A stretch of 64,000 bases of DNA, taken from contig NZ_LT796768.1 of the NCBI RefSeq assembly GCF_900167475.1, positions 868,001 to 932,000 on the forward strand, read 5' to 3'. The DNA comes from Aeromicrobium choanae (GTDB lineage Bacteria; Actinomycetota; Actinomycetes; Propionibacteriales; Nocardioidaceae). The translations under genes were made by a program, and so were the position numbers. The first letter of the stretch is position 1; every line of letters starts with the position of its first letter. Below, piece by piece: positions 32,937 through 42,269 of the stretch. Below the pieces are notes generated by a model, which had not been told where the DNA came from, ran no database searches, and saw nothing but the letters and a program-made list of their open reading frames with translations.

Positions 32937-33703
32937 CCCTTCGTCCTGAGCTGGTCGACGAAGAGCAGCCGGCCGAGACCACGCTCGTAGCGGATGGGGT
33001 CGCGGGCCATGCGGGCGCGCGACTCGATCGCCATCCGATCGGTGTCGCAGGTCCAGTCGCCGCGCGCCATGGCGGCCAGGCCGGTCCGCGCGACGTCACG
33101 CGGGTCCTCCTTGTCGCCGTCGACGTGGGCCGCCATGCGCGTGTCGACCGAGCCGACGATGAGCGAGGTCACGCCGATGTCGAGCGGCTCGAGCTCGGCC
33201 CGCGCGATGCCACCCAGGTAGAGGGCCGCGGCCTTCGAGGCCGAGTAGCCGCCCATGAATGCGGTCGGCGCGATGGCCGCGACGGACAGGACGTTGACGA
33301 TCGCTCCCCCGCCGTTGCCCGCGATCACCGGGGCGAACGCTCGGGTCATCTCGAGCGGGCCGAAGTAGTTGACCTCCATCTCGCGGCGCGCGGCGCCGGG
33401 ATCGGCGGCCTGGACGAGGCGGTCGCCCGCGTGGAGTCCGGCGTTGTTCACCACGACCGTGGCGTCGGCGCAGTGGCGCGCCGCCTCTCGCACCTGCTCG
33501 GGGTCGGTCACCTCCAGGGCGACCGGCTCGGCACCGCTCGCGGCGAGCTCGGGTGTGATGTCGCCGAGGTCGCGGACGCCTGCGTAGACCTTGGCCGCGC
33601 CCGCGGCGAGCGCCTCCTGGACGAAGGCCAGACCGATGCCGCGGTTGGCCCCGGTCACCACGACCGTGCTGCCCGCGACCGGGGTCCTGCGGCCGCGGCT
33701 CAT
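32933..33703 (-). CDS. Short-chain dehydrogenase/reductase
   Basis: The 256-residue SDR begins with VVVTGANRGIGLAF (cofactor loop TGANRGIG), has VVNNAGLHAG and the active-site YSASK. The ATG at 33703 is used because it overlaps the stop codon of a 16-codon ORF with a strong ribosome site, giving coupled translation; no other start has a good site. It is upstream of ligase B in one operon. The reaction, reduction or oxidation of a carbonyl/alcohol, is general to the family. Confidence 0.85.
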   Translation of the reverse strand: MSRGRRTPVAGSTVVVTGANRGIGLAFVQEALAAGAAKVYAGVRDLGDITPELAASGAEPVALEVTDPEQVREAARHCADATVVVNNAGLHAGDRLVQAADPGAARREMEVNYFGPLEMTRAFAPVIAGNGGGAIVNVLSVAAIAPTAFMGGYSASKAAALYLGGIARAELEPLDIGVTSLIVGSVDTRMAAHVDGDKEDPRDVARTGLAAMARGDWTCDTDRMAIESRARMARDPIRYERGLGRLLFVDQLRTKG

Positions 33704-33750
33704 CGAGCCCTCCACGGCGACGTCCCCGGACGCTCGGAAGTCGATGTCAT
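33700..33750 (-). CDS. 16-codon leader ORF coupled to the dehydrogenase gene
   Basis: An ATG at 33750 is preceded by AGGAG at good spacing and opens a frame of 16 codons (MTSTSERPGTSPWRAR) whose TGA overlaps the ATG of the dehydrogenase gene. The dehydrogenase ATG itself has no comparable ribosome site, so translation probably enters here and reinitiates. It may be a translational coupler or a remnant; a functional peptide cannot be claimed. Confidence 0.5.
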   Translation of the reverse strand: MTSTSERPGTSPWRAR

Positions 33751-33776
33751 GGCACTCCTCTTTCCTTGGTGCACTC

Positions 33777-33793
33777 ACTACGTTTAATGTAGT
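33777..33793. promoter_or_regulatory. Accessory-regulon operator, site 2
   Basis: ACTACGTTTAATGTAGT, a 5-7-5 inverted repeat with perfect ACTAC/GTAGT arms. It lies 26 bases before the leader ORF of the leftward operon and 43 before ligase C on the other strand. Confidence 0.75.
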
Positions 33794-33813
33794 AATCTGT
33801 ATCACACTGTCAA
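33786..33813 (-). promoter_or_regulatory. Promoter of the dehydrogenase-ligase B operon
   Basis: On the minus strand a perfect -35 TTGACA and a -10 TACATT are separated by 16 bases. The -10 is inside operator site 2. Confidence 0.6.
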
Positions 33814-33836
33814 CTGAAGTGTCACGAGGAGCGACC

Positions 33837-35558
33837 ATGGCGATCGCGAGGGGCCTGCATCCGCAGGCGAAGGTCCGGGAGTACCAGGCGAAGGGATGGT
33901 GGACCGAGGAGACCCTCGACGGCTTCTACCTCCAGCAGGTCGCCGAACGGGCCGACCACCTGGCCATCGTCGACCCGGCGAACCGGTCCGACCTGCTGGG
34001 ATCGGCCGCGCGCCGTCTCACGTGGAGCGAGCTCGACGCCGAGGTCCTCACGGTGGCCGCCCGCCTCGACGACCTCGGTCTCCAGCGCGGCGACGTGCTC
34101 GGCGTGCAGCTGCCGAACACCATCGAGCTGGCGCAGGTCTACCTCGGTGCCTGGCTGCTCGGCATCGTCGTGTCGCCACTTCCCATGCAGTACCGCGAGC
34201 ACGAGATCGTCGGCATGGCGAACCAGGCCGGCTTCCGCGCGTTCGTCGGCGCGCCGGCCTTCGCGGGCCGGAGTCCGGCCGAGGAGGCCGCTGCGCTGCG
34301 TGACCGCGTGCCCACCCTGGAGCACGTCATCGCGTTCGGCGACGCGTCGGAGTTGGAGGGTCTCGACGCGGCGCTCATCGCGTGGTCGCCCACGAACGCC
34401 ACCGCCGACCAGCGGGCCCGCGTCGAGGCCCGTCGCGCCGCCGACCCGAACGACGCGAACGACTGCGCGACGATCTGCTGGACCTCGGGCACCGAGAGCG
34501 AGCCGAAGGGCGTGCCGCGCGCCCACCTCGAGTGGGCCGCCATCAGCACCGCGACCGTCGACGCCCCGCAGGTGACGGCGGACGACGTCCTGCTCAACCC
34601 GTTCCCCATGGTCAACATGGCCGGCATCAACGGCATGTTCCTGCCGTGGCTGCGCACCGGCGGCGTCCTCGTGCAGCACCATCCCTTCGACCTGAAGACC
34701 TTCCTGGGCCAGATCGCGGTGGAGCGCGCCACCTACACCGTGGCCCCGCCCGCCCTGCTGTGGATGCTGCTGCACAACGACGACCTGCTGGGACAGATCG
34801 ACCTGTCGAGCCTCACCCGCATCGGCTCGGGCTCCGCGCCGCTGCAGCCGGTCATGGTCCGCGGCTGGCAGGAGAAGCTGGGCATCGGCGTCATCAACTT
34901 CTTCGGCTCGAACGAGGGCATCGGCCTGCTGTCCAGCGTCGAGGACTTCCCCGACCCCGACGACCGGGCCCAGTTCTTCCCGAGGTACGGCGCCCCCGGC
35001 GTGACGTGGTCCTCCCGGATCTCCGAGTGGGTGCGGATCAAGCTGGTCGATCCCGCCACCGGCAAGGAGGTGACCGAGCCCGGCGTGCCCGGGGAGCTGC
35101 GCATCGGCGGGCCGACGATCTTCGCCGGCTACCTGAACCCGGAGACCCGTGCGAACCCCTTCGACGAGGAGGGCCTGCTCATGACGGGCGACATCTTCGA
35201 GATCGCCGGCGACCGCCACCAGTTCCTGCACTACCTGGACCGCGCGAAGGACCTGGTCATCCGCGGTGGCATGAACATCGCCCCCGCCGAGATGGAGGCG
35301 CTCATCGGCGAGCACCCCGCGGTGGCGGACGTCGCCGTGGTGGGCGATCCCGACGAGCAGATGGGCGAGCGCGTCGCGGCGGTCGTGACCCTGAACCCGG
35401 GCGCCGCACTGACCCTGGAGGAGCTCGTCGCCTTCCTGCGCGAGGCGAGGATCGCCTCCTACAAGCTGCCCGAGCGGCTCGAGATCCGCGACGAGCTGCC
35501 GCGGAACCCCGTGGGCAAGGTGCTCAAGCGCGAGCTCCGCCGACCCGTCAACCCCTGA
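33837..35558 (+). CDS. ANL-superfamily ligase C with TSGTE loop
   Basis: The 573-residue enzyme has the ANL layout, but the P-loop reads CWTSGTESEPKGVPR (TSGTE at 216-220) instead of TSGTTG, and the adenine motif reads FFGSNEG (355-361) instead of YGxTE. The hinge DRAKDLVIRGGMNIAPAE and the lysine in PRNPVGKVLKREL are intact, so acyl activation is likely. It shares these variants and other blocks (PLPMQYREHE, LNPFPMVNMAG, HHPFD) with ligases D and E. ATG 33837 has an AGGAG site. It is followed nine bases later by an NTF2-like gene. Confidence 0.9.
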   Translation: MAIARGLHPQAKVREYQAKGWWTEETLDGFYLQQVAERADHLAIVDPANRSDLLGSAARRLTWSELDAEVLTVAARLDDLGLQRGDVLGVQLPNTIELAQVYLGAWLLGIVVSPLPMQYREHEIVGMANQAGFRAFVGAPAFAGRSPAEEAAALRDRVPTLEHVIAFGDASELEGLDAALIAWSPTNATADQRARVEARRAADPNDANDCATICWTSGTESEPKGVPRAHLEWAAISTATVDAPQVTADDVLLNPFPMVNMAGINGMFLPWLRTGGVLVQHHPFDLKTFLGQIAVERATYTVAPPALLWMLLHNDDLLGQIDLSSLTRIGSGSAPLQPVMVRGWQEKLGIGVINFFGSNEGIGLLSSVEDFPDPDDRAQFFPRYGAPGVTWSSRISEWVRIKLVDPATGKEVTEPGVPGELRIGGPTIFAGYLNPETRANPFDEEGLLMTGDIFEIAGDRHQFLHYLDRAKDLVIRGGMNIAPAEMEALIGEHPAVADVAVVGDPDEQMGERVAAVVTLNPGAALTLEELVAFLREARIASYKLPERLEIRDELPRNPVGKVLKRELRRPVNP

Positions 35559-35566
35559 GGAGACCC

Positions 35567-35953
35567 ATGAACGACCGACACCCGTACGTCCAGCTGCTCG
35601 ACCGCATCATCGCGGCCGCCCAGGCCGGCGACCCCGCCGACCTGTTCAACGTCTACGCGCCCGACGCCGTCATCTGGCACAACCACGACGGCGTCGAGCA
35701 GACGGTCGAGCAGAACGCCAAGGTGCTGCGCCGGATCTCCGAGCGCGTCACCGACCGCGAGTACACCGACCGCCGGATCCAGCTGTTCGAGGGCGGCGTC
35801 GTGCAGCAGCACGTCCTGCGCGGCACCAACGTCCGCACGGGCGAGCCCGTCACGCTGCACGCCTGCGTGGTCGTCACCGTCGGCGAGGACGGCCTGATCC
35901 AGCGCCTCGACGAGTACATCGACTCCGCCGAGGCGACGCGCTTCAGCAGCTGA
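35567..35953 (+). CDS. NTF2-like/SnoaL-type protein
   Basis: The 128-residue protein has the cone-shaped NTF2-like fold pattern: an N-terminal helix (LLDRIIAAAQAGDPADLF), YAPDAVIWHNHDG, then strands ending VVVTVGEDGLIQRLDEYID. Members include ketosteroid isomerases, dehydratases and polyketide cyclases, but many are uncharacterised. An acidic residue near the end (DEYID) could be catalytic. It lies nine bases after ligase C, with an AGGAG site overlapping the ligase stop, and is surely co-transcribed. Confidence 0.8.
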   Translation: MNDRHPYVQLLDRIIAAAQAGDPADLFNVYAPDAVIWHNHDGVEQTVEQNAKVLRRISERVTDREYTDRRIQLFEGGVVQQHVLRGTNVRTGEPVTLHACVVVTVGEDGLIQRLDEYIDSAEATRFSS

Positions 35954-35965
35954 CCGCGGACCCAG

Positions 35966-35998
35966 CACCGCCCCGGACCCTCAGGGTCCGGGGCGGTG
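35966..35998 (+). terminator. Hairpin terminator after the NTF2-like gene
   Basis: A perfect 15-bp stem (35966-35980 with 35984-35998) closes a three-base loop, 12 bases after the stop codon. Confidence 0.85.
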
Positions 35999-36038
35999 GT
36001 GTTCCGGGCCCGCGGCGCTCCCGCCCGCCCAGCCCACG

Positions 36039-36105
36039 CCCCACTTTTGTGACGCGAGTCGGCCGGAGGGCTCGCCGCGACCCGAACCGCGTCACAAAAG
36101 TGGGG
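36039..36105. repeat. 18-bp inverted repeat with 31-base spacer
   Basis: CCCCACTTTTGTGACGCG (36039-36056) is exactly repeated in inverted form at 36088-36105, enclosing 31 bases that hold a weaker GCGAG/CTCGC pairing. It lies between a terminator and the end of the convergent dehydrogenase gene. The T4/A4 tracts are unusual in this GC-rich DNA. Confidence 0.8.
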
Positions 36106-36160
36106 GGCGGGTGCTAGAACGCGGCAGGGCGGGGCGGTGGTGGTTCCGGGGCGCGCGAGG

Positions 36161-37123
36161 TCAGCCGGCGAGGCCCGTGGCCCGGCGGAGGAGCTCGACG
36201 AGCTCGCGACGGTCCTGCTCGGTCTCGCGCGTGGCGTCGGTGCGGTGGGTCTCGCGGGGGCGGCGGTCGTGCCAGAACAGGCCGGTGGTCGTTGCGGGCT
36301 CACGGGCGGCGGCCAGCCACACAGCGGTGTCGGCGCCCTGCTCGGGCGTGCGGAAGTCGGACTCGAAGCGGCGGATGAAGCCCTGCATCGCACCGGACCC
36401 GCGCAGGCCCGGCGAGTCCGTCCAGCCCGGGTGCGTCACGTGCGCGACGATCCCCCGGTCGGCCAGCTCGGCCCCGCGCAGCTCGGTCAGCACGATCTGC
36501 GCCCGCTTGGTGCGCGAGTACGTCGCCTTCGGGTCGAACGCCTCCTCCTCGCCGCGCAGCTCGCCCAGGGTGAGGCGCTGGCTGTAGGCCCCGCCGGAGG
36601 TCATCTCGATGATGCGTGCGGGAGCCGACTCGCCGAGGCGCTCCAGCAGCAGCTCGGTGAGCAGGTAGGGACCGACGACGTTCGTCGCCCAGCTCATCTC
36701 GATGCCGTCGGCCGAGGTCTCCCACGTGTCCCACATCCCGCCGGCGTTGTTGATCAGCACGTCGATGCGGCCGTATCGCTCGAGCAGCTCGGCGGCAGTG
36801 GCTCGGACCGACTCCAGTGAGGCCAGGTCCAGGTGGATCCACTCGACCTTCGCCCCGGTGGCGGCGGTGATCTCCTGCACGGCCGCCTTCCCCCGCTCGG
36901 CGCTGCGGCCGAGCATCACGACGTGGGCGCCGAGAGCCGCCAGGCTCCGCGAGGCCCCCAGGCCGACGCCGGCGGTGCCGCCGGAGACGATGACCGTCTT
37001 CCCGCTCACGTCGGCCAGGTCGGAGTCGTCCCAGGTCGGGCGGCGTCGCTCGTAGCCGAGGCGGCTGAAGCTGATGGTGTCGTCTGCGGCGACGTCGGCA
37101 TCGATGCGGTCTGCGTCATTCAT
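36161..37123 (-). CDS. Short-chain dehydrogenase, retinol-dehydrogenase-like
   Basis: The 320-residue SDR has an N-terminal lead of about 50 residues, then VIVSGGTAGVGLGASRSLA (cofactor loop), LINNAGGMWD, the catalytic Ser/Tyr region MTSGGAYSQR and YSRTK. This spacing is that of the WWOX/retinol dehydrogenase subgroup, which acts on lipophilic alcohols and ketones. The ATG at 37123 has only a weak ribosome site, and a likely -10 TACTAT lies about 10 bases upstream of it, so the mRNA may be nearly leaderless. It stands alone. Confidence 0.83.
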   Translation of the reverse strand: MNDADRIDADVAADDTISFSRLGYERRRPTWDDSDLADVSGKTVIVSGGTAGVGLGASRSLAALGAHVVMLGRSAERGKAAVQEITAATGAKVEWIHLDLASLESVRATAAELLERYGRIDVLINNAGGMWDTWETSADGIEMSWATNVVGPYLLTELLLERLGESAPARIIEMTSGGAYSQRLTLGELRGEEEAFDPKATYSRTKRAQIVLTELRGAELADRGIVAHVTHPGWTDSPGLRGSGAMQGFIRRFESDFRTPEQGADTAVWLAAAREPATTTGLFWHDRRPRETHRTDATRETEQDRRELVELLRRATGLAG

Positions 37124-37224
37124 GCTTTCATAGTAACAGTCACTCTGTGCCCGTGAATACCGCATTTTTCAGGGATCTGTGACGCGGTAGATGCTAGGAA
37201 CATAGCCGCGCACGGACACGACGA

Positions 37225-37249
37225 CGGGCCCGGTCGAGGACCGGGCCCG
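37225..37249 (-). terminator. Hairpin terminator after the Liv operon
   Basis: A perfect 11-bp GC-rich stem (37225-37235 with 37239-37249) and a three-base loop lie 18 bases beyond the stop codon of the substrate-binding protein gene. Confidence 0.8.
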
Positions 37250-37266
37250 CCGTACCGCCGTGTGGA

Positions 37267-38559
37267 TCAGTCGACGGTGATGACGTCTCCCGCGGGGACG
37301 AAGCGCTGGTCCTTGTGGGACCAGGCGAAGGGGCCGAAGCCGCTGACGCCGCCCGAGCGCTCCGCGCTGCTCTTCCACGTCACGCCGTCGAGCAGGACCG
37401 GGGACGCGTAGTCCTGGTCGCGCGACGCGAGCATGATGCTCTCGCGGGTGAGGCCGGCGTCGGAGTCCGCCGCCTGCTTCAGCGTGTTGACGAGCAGGTC
37501 GGCGGCCATCCAGCCGCTCACCGTGATGGTGTTGTTCGGGTCGGCCACGTCGGACACGTCGGACACCTGCGACAGGTACTCCTTCACACCGGCGTCGTCC
37601 GCCGACTCCGGGTCACCGGGCTCCTTGAGGTACTTCGGCACGACGGCGCCGTCGGCCGCCGCGCCGGCGGCGATGTACTCCGCGGCGTTCGCGCAGTTGC
37701 TGGCCTTCACGAGCAGCTCGGGCTTGAAGTCGACGCGGGCCATGGCCTGGTCCAGCACGCCACAGGTGCCGGTGACGCCACCGTGGTAGAGGACGTTGAC
37801 GCCGGCAGCCTTCAGCTTCGTGGCCGCCGCCGTCGGATCCGTGTCCTCGGTCTGCTCCAGGATCTCGAGGCCGCCGGCCTCGGCCGAGTCCTCGAACGCC
37901 GCGGCCATGGCCGCGCCACTGGCGGTGGCGTTCTCGGCGACGCCCAGCTTCACGTCGTCGACCTTCGACTTGATGTAGTCGACGAGGAACTTGGTCTCGA
38001 CGTCAGCCGACGGCAGGAACTGCAGCGTCCACGGGTACGCCTCGATGTCGGTGAAGCGGATGTCGCTCGAGCTGGGGTACAGCATCGGGACGCAGGCCGC
38101 GTTCTGGTCGTCGGCGATCGCCGCCACCTGGCCGGCGCCGAAGGTCGTGATGAGGTCGACCTTGTCCTTCTGCAGGAACTCGGTGGCGTTCGCCTTCGCC
38201 TTGTCCGGGCCGAAGGCGTCGTCCTTGTAGCTGACCTCGAGCTCGATGCCACCGAGCTCGTCGTCGGCGTTCGCCTGCTTGATGCGCGCGTCGTAGCCCG
38301 CGATGGCGAGCTCGGCCGCGCCGGCGATGGGGCCGGAGAGCGGGGCGCTGTAGCCGACGGTGATCTTGTCGGTGATCTCCTTGGTGGCCGCGTCGGGATC
38401 CTCGCAGTCGTCCAGGTTCAGCTCGAAGCCGCCGGACGAGCTCGCGGAGCCGTCGTCGTCGCTGCTCGAGCCACAGGCGACGAGGGTGAAGCTCGCCAGC
38501 ACAGCGGCCGGGAGCACCGCCGCACGCCGGAACCGGCGCAGAGTGGTGGATGCGGTCAT
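37267..38559 (-). CDS. Liv-type ABC substrate-binding lipoprotein
   Basis: This 430-residue extracytoplasmic binding protein has a lipoprotein signal with lipobox LVAC (Cys29) and then a Ser/Asp-rich linker. The core begins ITVGYSAPLSGP and continues with FGAGQVAAIADDQN, as in the branched-chain amino acid/amide binding (Peripla_BP_6) family. Members also bind aromatic and fatty acids, so the ligand may well be the substrate of this region. It is the last of five Liv genes, its ATG overlapping the permease stop codon. Confidence 0.92.
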   Translation of the reverse strand: MTASTTLRRFRRAAVLPAAVLASFTLVACGSSSDDDGSASSSGGFELNLDDCEDPDAATKEITDKITVGYSAPLSGPIAGAAELAIAGYDARIKQANADDELGGIELEVSYKDDAFGPDKAKANATEFLQKDKVDLITTFGAGQVAAIADDQNAACVPMLYPSSSDIRFTDIEAYPWTLQFLPSADVETKFLVDYIKSKVDDVKLGVAENATASGAAMAAAFEDSAEAGGLEILEQTEDTDPTAAATKLKAAGVNVLYHGGVTGTCGVLDQAMARVDFKPELLVKASNCANAAEYIAAGAAADGAVVPKYLKEPGDPESADDAGVKEYLSQVSDVSDVADPNNTITVSGWMAADLLVNTLKQAADSDAGLTRESIMLASRDQDYASPVLLDGVTWKSSAERSGGVSGFGPFAWSHKDQRFVPAGDVITVD

Positions 38560-39668
38560 GATCGGGACCTTTCAATGGGGGTGATGGTGCTGTCGAGCGG
38601 GTGCTCGGGGTGGGGCGCCGGATCTGGCGCAACCGGCGTCACACCGGTGGCGACGTCCGGACGGGGGTCACGGACGACGACGTGGCGCCGAAGCAGGTGG
38701 GCGAGCGAGCCGACGATGCCGGCCGGTGCCACGAAGATGACGAACAGCAGGACGAGCGCGAACAGCACGGCGGACGACTGGCCGCTGCCGATGTCGGCCG
38801 TGTAGTACGGCACGTAGACCACGGCGAGAGCACCGGCGATCGGGCCGAGCACGGTCCGCTCGCCGCCGATGACCAGGCCGATCAGCAGGGTGATGCCGGC
38901 CAGCAGGGTGAACGATCCCTCCGCGTAGAGGCTGCCCATGTAGAGCGCGAACAGCGAGCCCGCGACGCCGGTGATCGCCCCCGACAGCCCGAAGCTGCCG
39001 ACCTTGACGATCGCGATGTTCACGCCGGAGGCCGACGCGGCGATCTCGTTCTGCCGGACGGCCGACATCGCCATGCCGTAGCGGCTGCGCGAGAGGCACC
39101 AGCAGACGTAGAAGGTGATCGCCATGACCACGATGGAGAGCCAGAACAGCCAGACGTACTTCTCGCCCAGGCCGAGGCCGGTCCACTCCGGCGGCCGCAT
39201 CGCGGTGCGCGGGATGGTCATGCCGCTCGCGCCCCCGGTCAGCCCGTCGAAGCGCGCGACCAGCTCGGGGAACGCGACGGCGAACGCCAACGTGACCATC
39301 GCGAGGTAGAGCCCGCGGATCCGCAGCGCCGGCAGTCCGACCAGCAGGCCGACCACGAGGCTGATCGCGAACGCGACGGGGATCGTCGCCCACCCCTCCC
39401 ACTCGGCCTTCACCATGAGGATGCCGGTGGTGTAGGCGCCGATGCCGAAGAAGGCCGAGTGGCCCACCGACAGCAGGCCCACGTAGCCGGTCGCGAGGTT
39501 GAGGCCCGCGATGGCGATCGCGAAGATCATCACCCGGGTGACCTGGCCGATCTCGAACGGTGCGAGCCCGCCGAGCCACAGCACCGCGGCGACGGTGAGG
39601 ACCGCCCCGACGCCGATCAGGGCCCGGTGGACGGGCGTTCCGCGTTCGATGACACGAGGGGAGTTCAC
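38556..39668 (-). CDS. Liv-type ABC permease (LivM-like)
   Basis: The 370-residue protein has about ten membrane helices and the LivM signature GYVGLLSVGHSAFFGIGAYT. It is one half of the importer channel. The tail after about residue 325 is hydrophilic and Pro-rich (DPAPHPEHPLD). The GTG at 39668 overlaps the LivH stop codon (GTGA), and its own stop overlaps the binding-protein ATG, so translation is coupled along the operon. Confidence 0.93.
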   Translation of the reverse strand: MNSPRVIERGTPVHRALIGVGAVLTVAAVLWLGGLAPFEIGQVTRVMIFAIAIAGLNLATGYVGLLSVGHSAFFGIGAYTTGILMVKAEWEGWATIPVAFAISLVVGLLVGLPALRIRGLYLAMVTLAFAVAFPELVARFDGLTGGASGMTIPRTAMRPPEWTGLGLGEKYVWLFWLSIVVMAITFYVCWCLSRSRYGMAMSAVRQNEIAASASGVNIAIVKVGSFGLSGAITGVAGSLFALYMGSLYAEGSFTLLAGITLLIGLVIGGERTVLGPIAGALAVVYVPYYTADIGSGQSSAVLFALVLLFVIFVAPAGIVGSLAHLLRRHVVVRDPRPDVATGVTPVAPDPAPHPEHPLDSTITPIERSRS

Positions 39669-40564
39669 ACGCGCTCCAGACGTCGGGCCCCGAACAGACC
39701 GGTGGGGCGAACCAGCAGGATGACCACGATCACGACGAGGGCGACGGTCAGCGACATCGAGCCGCCGAGGAACGTCGCGTACCCGTTCACCAGGGCCAGG
39801 CCGATGCCCAGGCCCAGGCCGCCGACGACGGCGCCCTTGATGCTGTCCAGCCCGCCCAGCAGGGCGGCGGCCGTGGCGAAGATCAGCACGTTGAACATGC
39901 CGTGCAGGCCGAGCTGGCCCGGCGGGACCAGCGGGATGAGCAGGGCGCCGGCGAAGGCGCCGATGGCGCTCGACAGGCCCCACGACAGGGTCAGGACGCG
40001 CCCCACCTTGACGCCCGAGAGCGCGGCGGACTTCGGGTTCGTCGCGACGGCCCGCATCTGCAGACCCATGCTCGTGTACCTGAAGAACAGGTATAGCGCG
40101 AACACGATCGCGGCGGTGATCAGCCAGATGCTGATCGAGTCGTAGTACAGGCGGGCCCCGGCGATCGTCACGAAGTCGTTCTCACCGCTGGGCAGCATGC
40201 GCGGGAAGACCTTGTCGTCGGACCCCCAGATCCAGCCGTCCAGGCCGTTGAGGCCGGTGAACAGGGCCAGTGCCACGATCAGCACCGCCGTCTCGTCCCG
40301 TTTGGCCACCGGCCGGATCAGCCAGCGCTCGACGAGCGCGCCCATCGCGAAGCCGATGGCGATCGCGGGCAGGATGGCCACCCACGGGTTCAGCCCGTGC
40401 GTCGTGAGCCACCACGTGATGTAGGTCGTGAAGAGGGCGAACTCGCCCTGGGCGAAGTTGATCGTCGAGGAGCTGCGGAAGACGATCACGAGGCACAGCG
40501 CGATCAGGATGTAGATCGAGCCGCTCGTGGCGCCGGCGAAGACGCGGGAAAGCAGGATGTCCAT
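39665..40564 (-). CDS. Liv-type ABC permease (LivH-like)
   Basis: The 299-residue integral membrane protein has eight or so helices, with GSIYILIALCLVIVFRSSSTINFAQGEF near the N-terminus split over residues 15-42 and the LivH-type ALLGGLDSIKGAVVGG near the end. It pairs with the LivM-like protein to form the translocation channel. It starts at an ATG nine bases after livF. Confidence 0.93.
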   Translation of the reverse strand: MDILLSRVFAGATSGSIYILIALCLVIVFRSSSTINFAQGEFALFTTYITWWLTTHGLNPWVAILPAIAIGFAMGALVERWLIRPVAKRDETAVLIVALALFTGLNGLDGWIWGSDDKVFPRMLPSGENDFVTIAGARLYYDSISIWLITAAIVFALYLFFRYTSMGLQMRAVATNPKSAALSGVKVGRVLTLSWGLSSAIGAFAGALLIPLVPPGQLGLHGMFNVLIFATAAALLGGLDSIKGAVVGGLGLGIGLALVNGYATFLGGSMSLTVALVVIVVILLVRPTGLFGARRLERV

Positions 40565-40573
40565 GGATGCTCC

Positions 40574-41283
<710 letters not shown>

Positions 41284-41287
<4 letters not shown>

Positions 41288-42042
41288 GCGGACCTCCCGA
41301 GGTAGGCGGCGATGACTTCGGGGTGGCGCTGCACGTCGGCGGGCAGGCCGTCGGCGATCGTGCGGCCGAAGTCCATCGCGACGACGTGGTCGCACACGCC
41401 CATGACCAGGCCCATGTGGTGCTCGACCAGCAGCACGCTGAAGCCGAACTCGTCGCGCAGGGAGCGGATCAGGTCGCCCAGCTCGCCGACCTCGGAGTGG
41501 GTCAGGCCACCCGCGGGCTCGTCGAGCAGCAGCAGGGAGGGACGACTGATCAGGGCCCGGGCGAGCTCGACGCGCTTGAGGGTGCCGAAGGGCAGGCCCG
41601 CGGCCGGCAGGTAGGCCACGTCCACGAGGTCGAGGCGCTCGAGCAGCGCCCAGGCCTGGCCCTCGACCTGCTTCGTCGCGCGACGTGATCCGGGCCAGCC
41701 GACGAGCGACGGCAGCAGGTGGGGGGTCTGCGTGCCGTGGGCCCCGAGAATCGTGTTCTGCAGGACGGTCAGCTCGGGCCACAGCGCCAGGTTCTGGAAC
41801 GTGCGGGCGATGCCGGAGCGGATCACCTGGTGGCGGCGCAGGCCGAGCAGGTCGACCTCGCCGTAGCGGATCGTGCCCTCGTCGGGCTGGTAGACGCGGG
41901 TGACGCAGTTGAAGAGCGACGTCTTGCCGGCGCCGTTCGGGCCGATGAGTCCGCAGATCTCGCCCTCGGCGACCTCGAACCCCACCCGATCGAGCGCGGT
42001 CACCCCACCGAAGCGGAGAACAACGTCCGAAACCTGAAGCAT
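41284..42042 (-). CDS. Liv-type ABC ATPase (LivG-like)
   Basis: The 252-residue ATPase has Walker A GPNGAGKTS, the LivG-specific RTFQNLALWPELTV, Walker B LLLLDEPAGGL and the switch His in LLVEHHMGLVM. The signature segment is PFGTLKRVELARAL rather than LSYGQ, a variant seen in actinobacterial Liv importers. The ATG at 42042 has an AAAGG site. It heads the five-gene operon behind a good sigma-70-like promoter. Confidence 0.93.
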
Positions 42043-42127
42043 CAGGAGCCTTTCACTAGCGAAGTACGTGAGGGACACAGTAGCCGTTGGGTTGTGATCG
42101 GAGTCACTCGGTTGGCATCCCTGTGTC

Positions 42128-42157
42128 TTTATAACGGTCCGAAACGGCGCAGGTCAA
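42128..42157 (-). promoter_or_regulatory. Promoter of the Liv importer operon
   Basis: On the minus strand TTGACC and TATAAA are separated by 18 bases, a near-consensus sigma-70-type promoter, about 86 bases upstream of the livG start. The accessory-regulon operator is not found here. Confidence 0.65.
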
Positions 42158-42223
42158 GAGAAACTCTGTGTTTTGAAGTGCCTTTTCTCATTGATGCGTC
42201 GCGTACGCCTGAGGACAAGCGAA

Positions 42224-42252
42224 AGCGGCGCGCCGGAGGCCGGCGCGCCGCT
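42224..42252 (-). terminator. Hairpin terminator after ligase D
   Basis: An 11-bp perfect stem (42224-42234 with 42242-42252) and a seven-base loop, followed on the minus strand by TTTC, lie 18 bases after the ligase D stop codon. Confidence 0.8.
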
Positions 42253-42269
42253 CGTGGAGGAGGCGTGGA

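Noticed and set aside
37124..37160. A seventh copy of the 17-bp operator before the dehydrogenase at 36161
   Set aside because: Half-sites AGAGT, ACTGT and ACTAT occur on the minus strand, but order and spacing do not fit the ACTxC-N7-xxAGT pattern.
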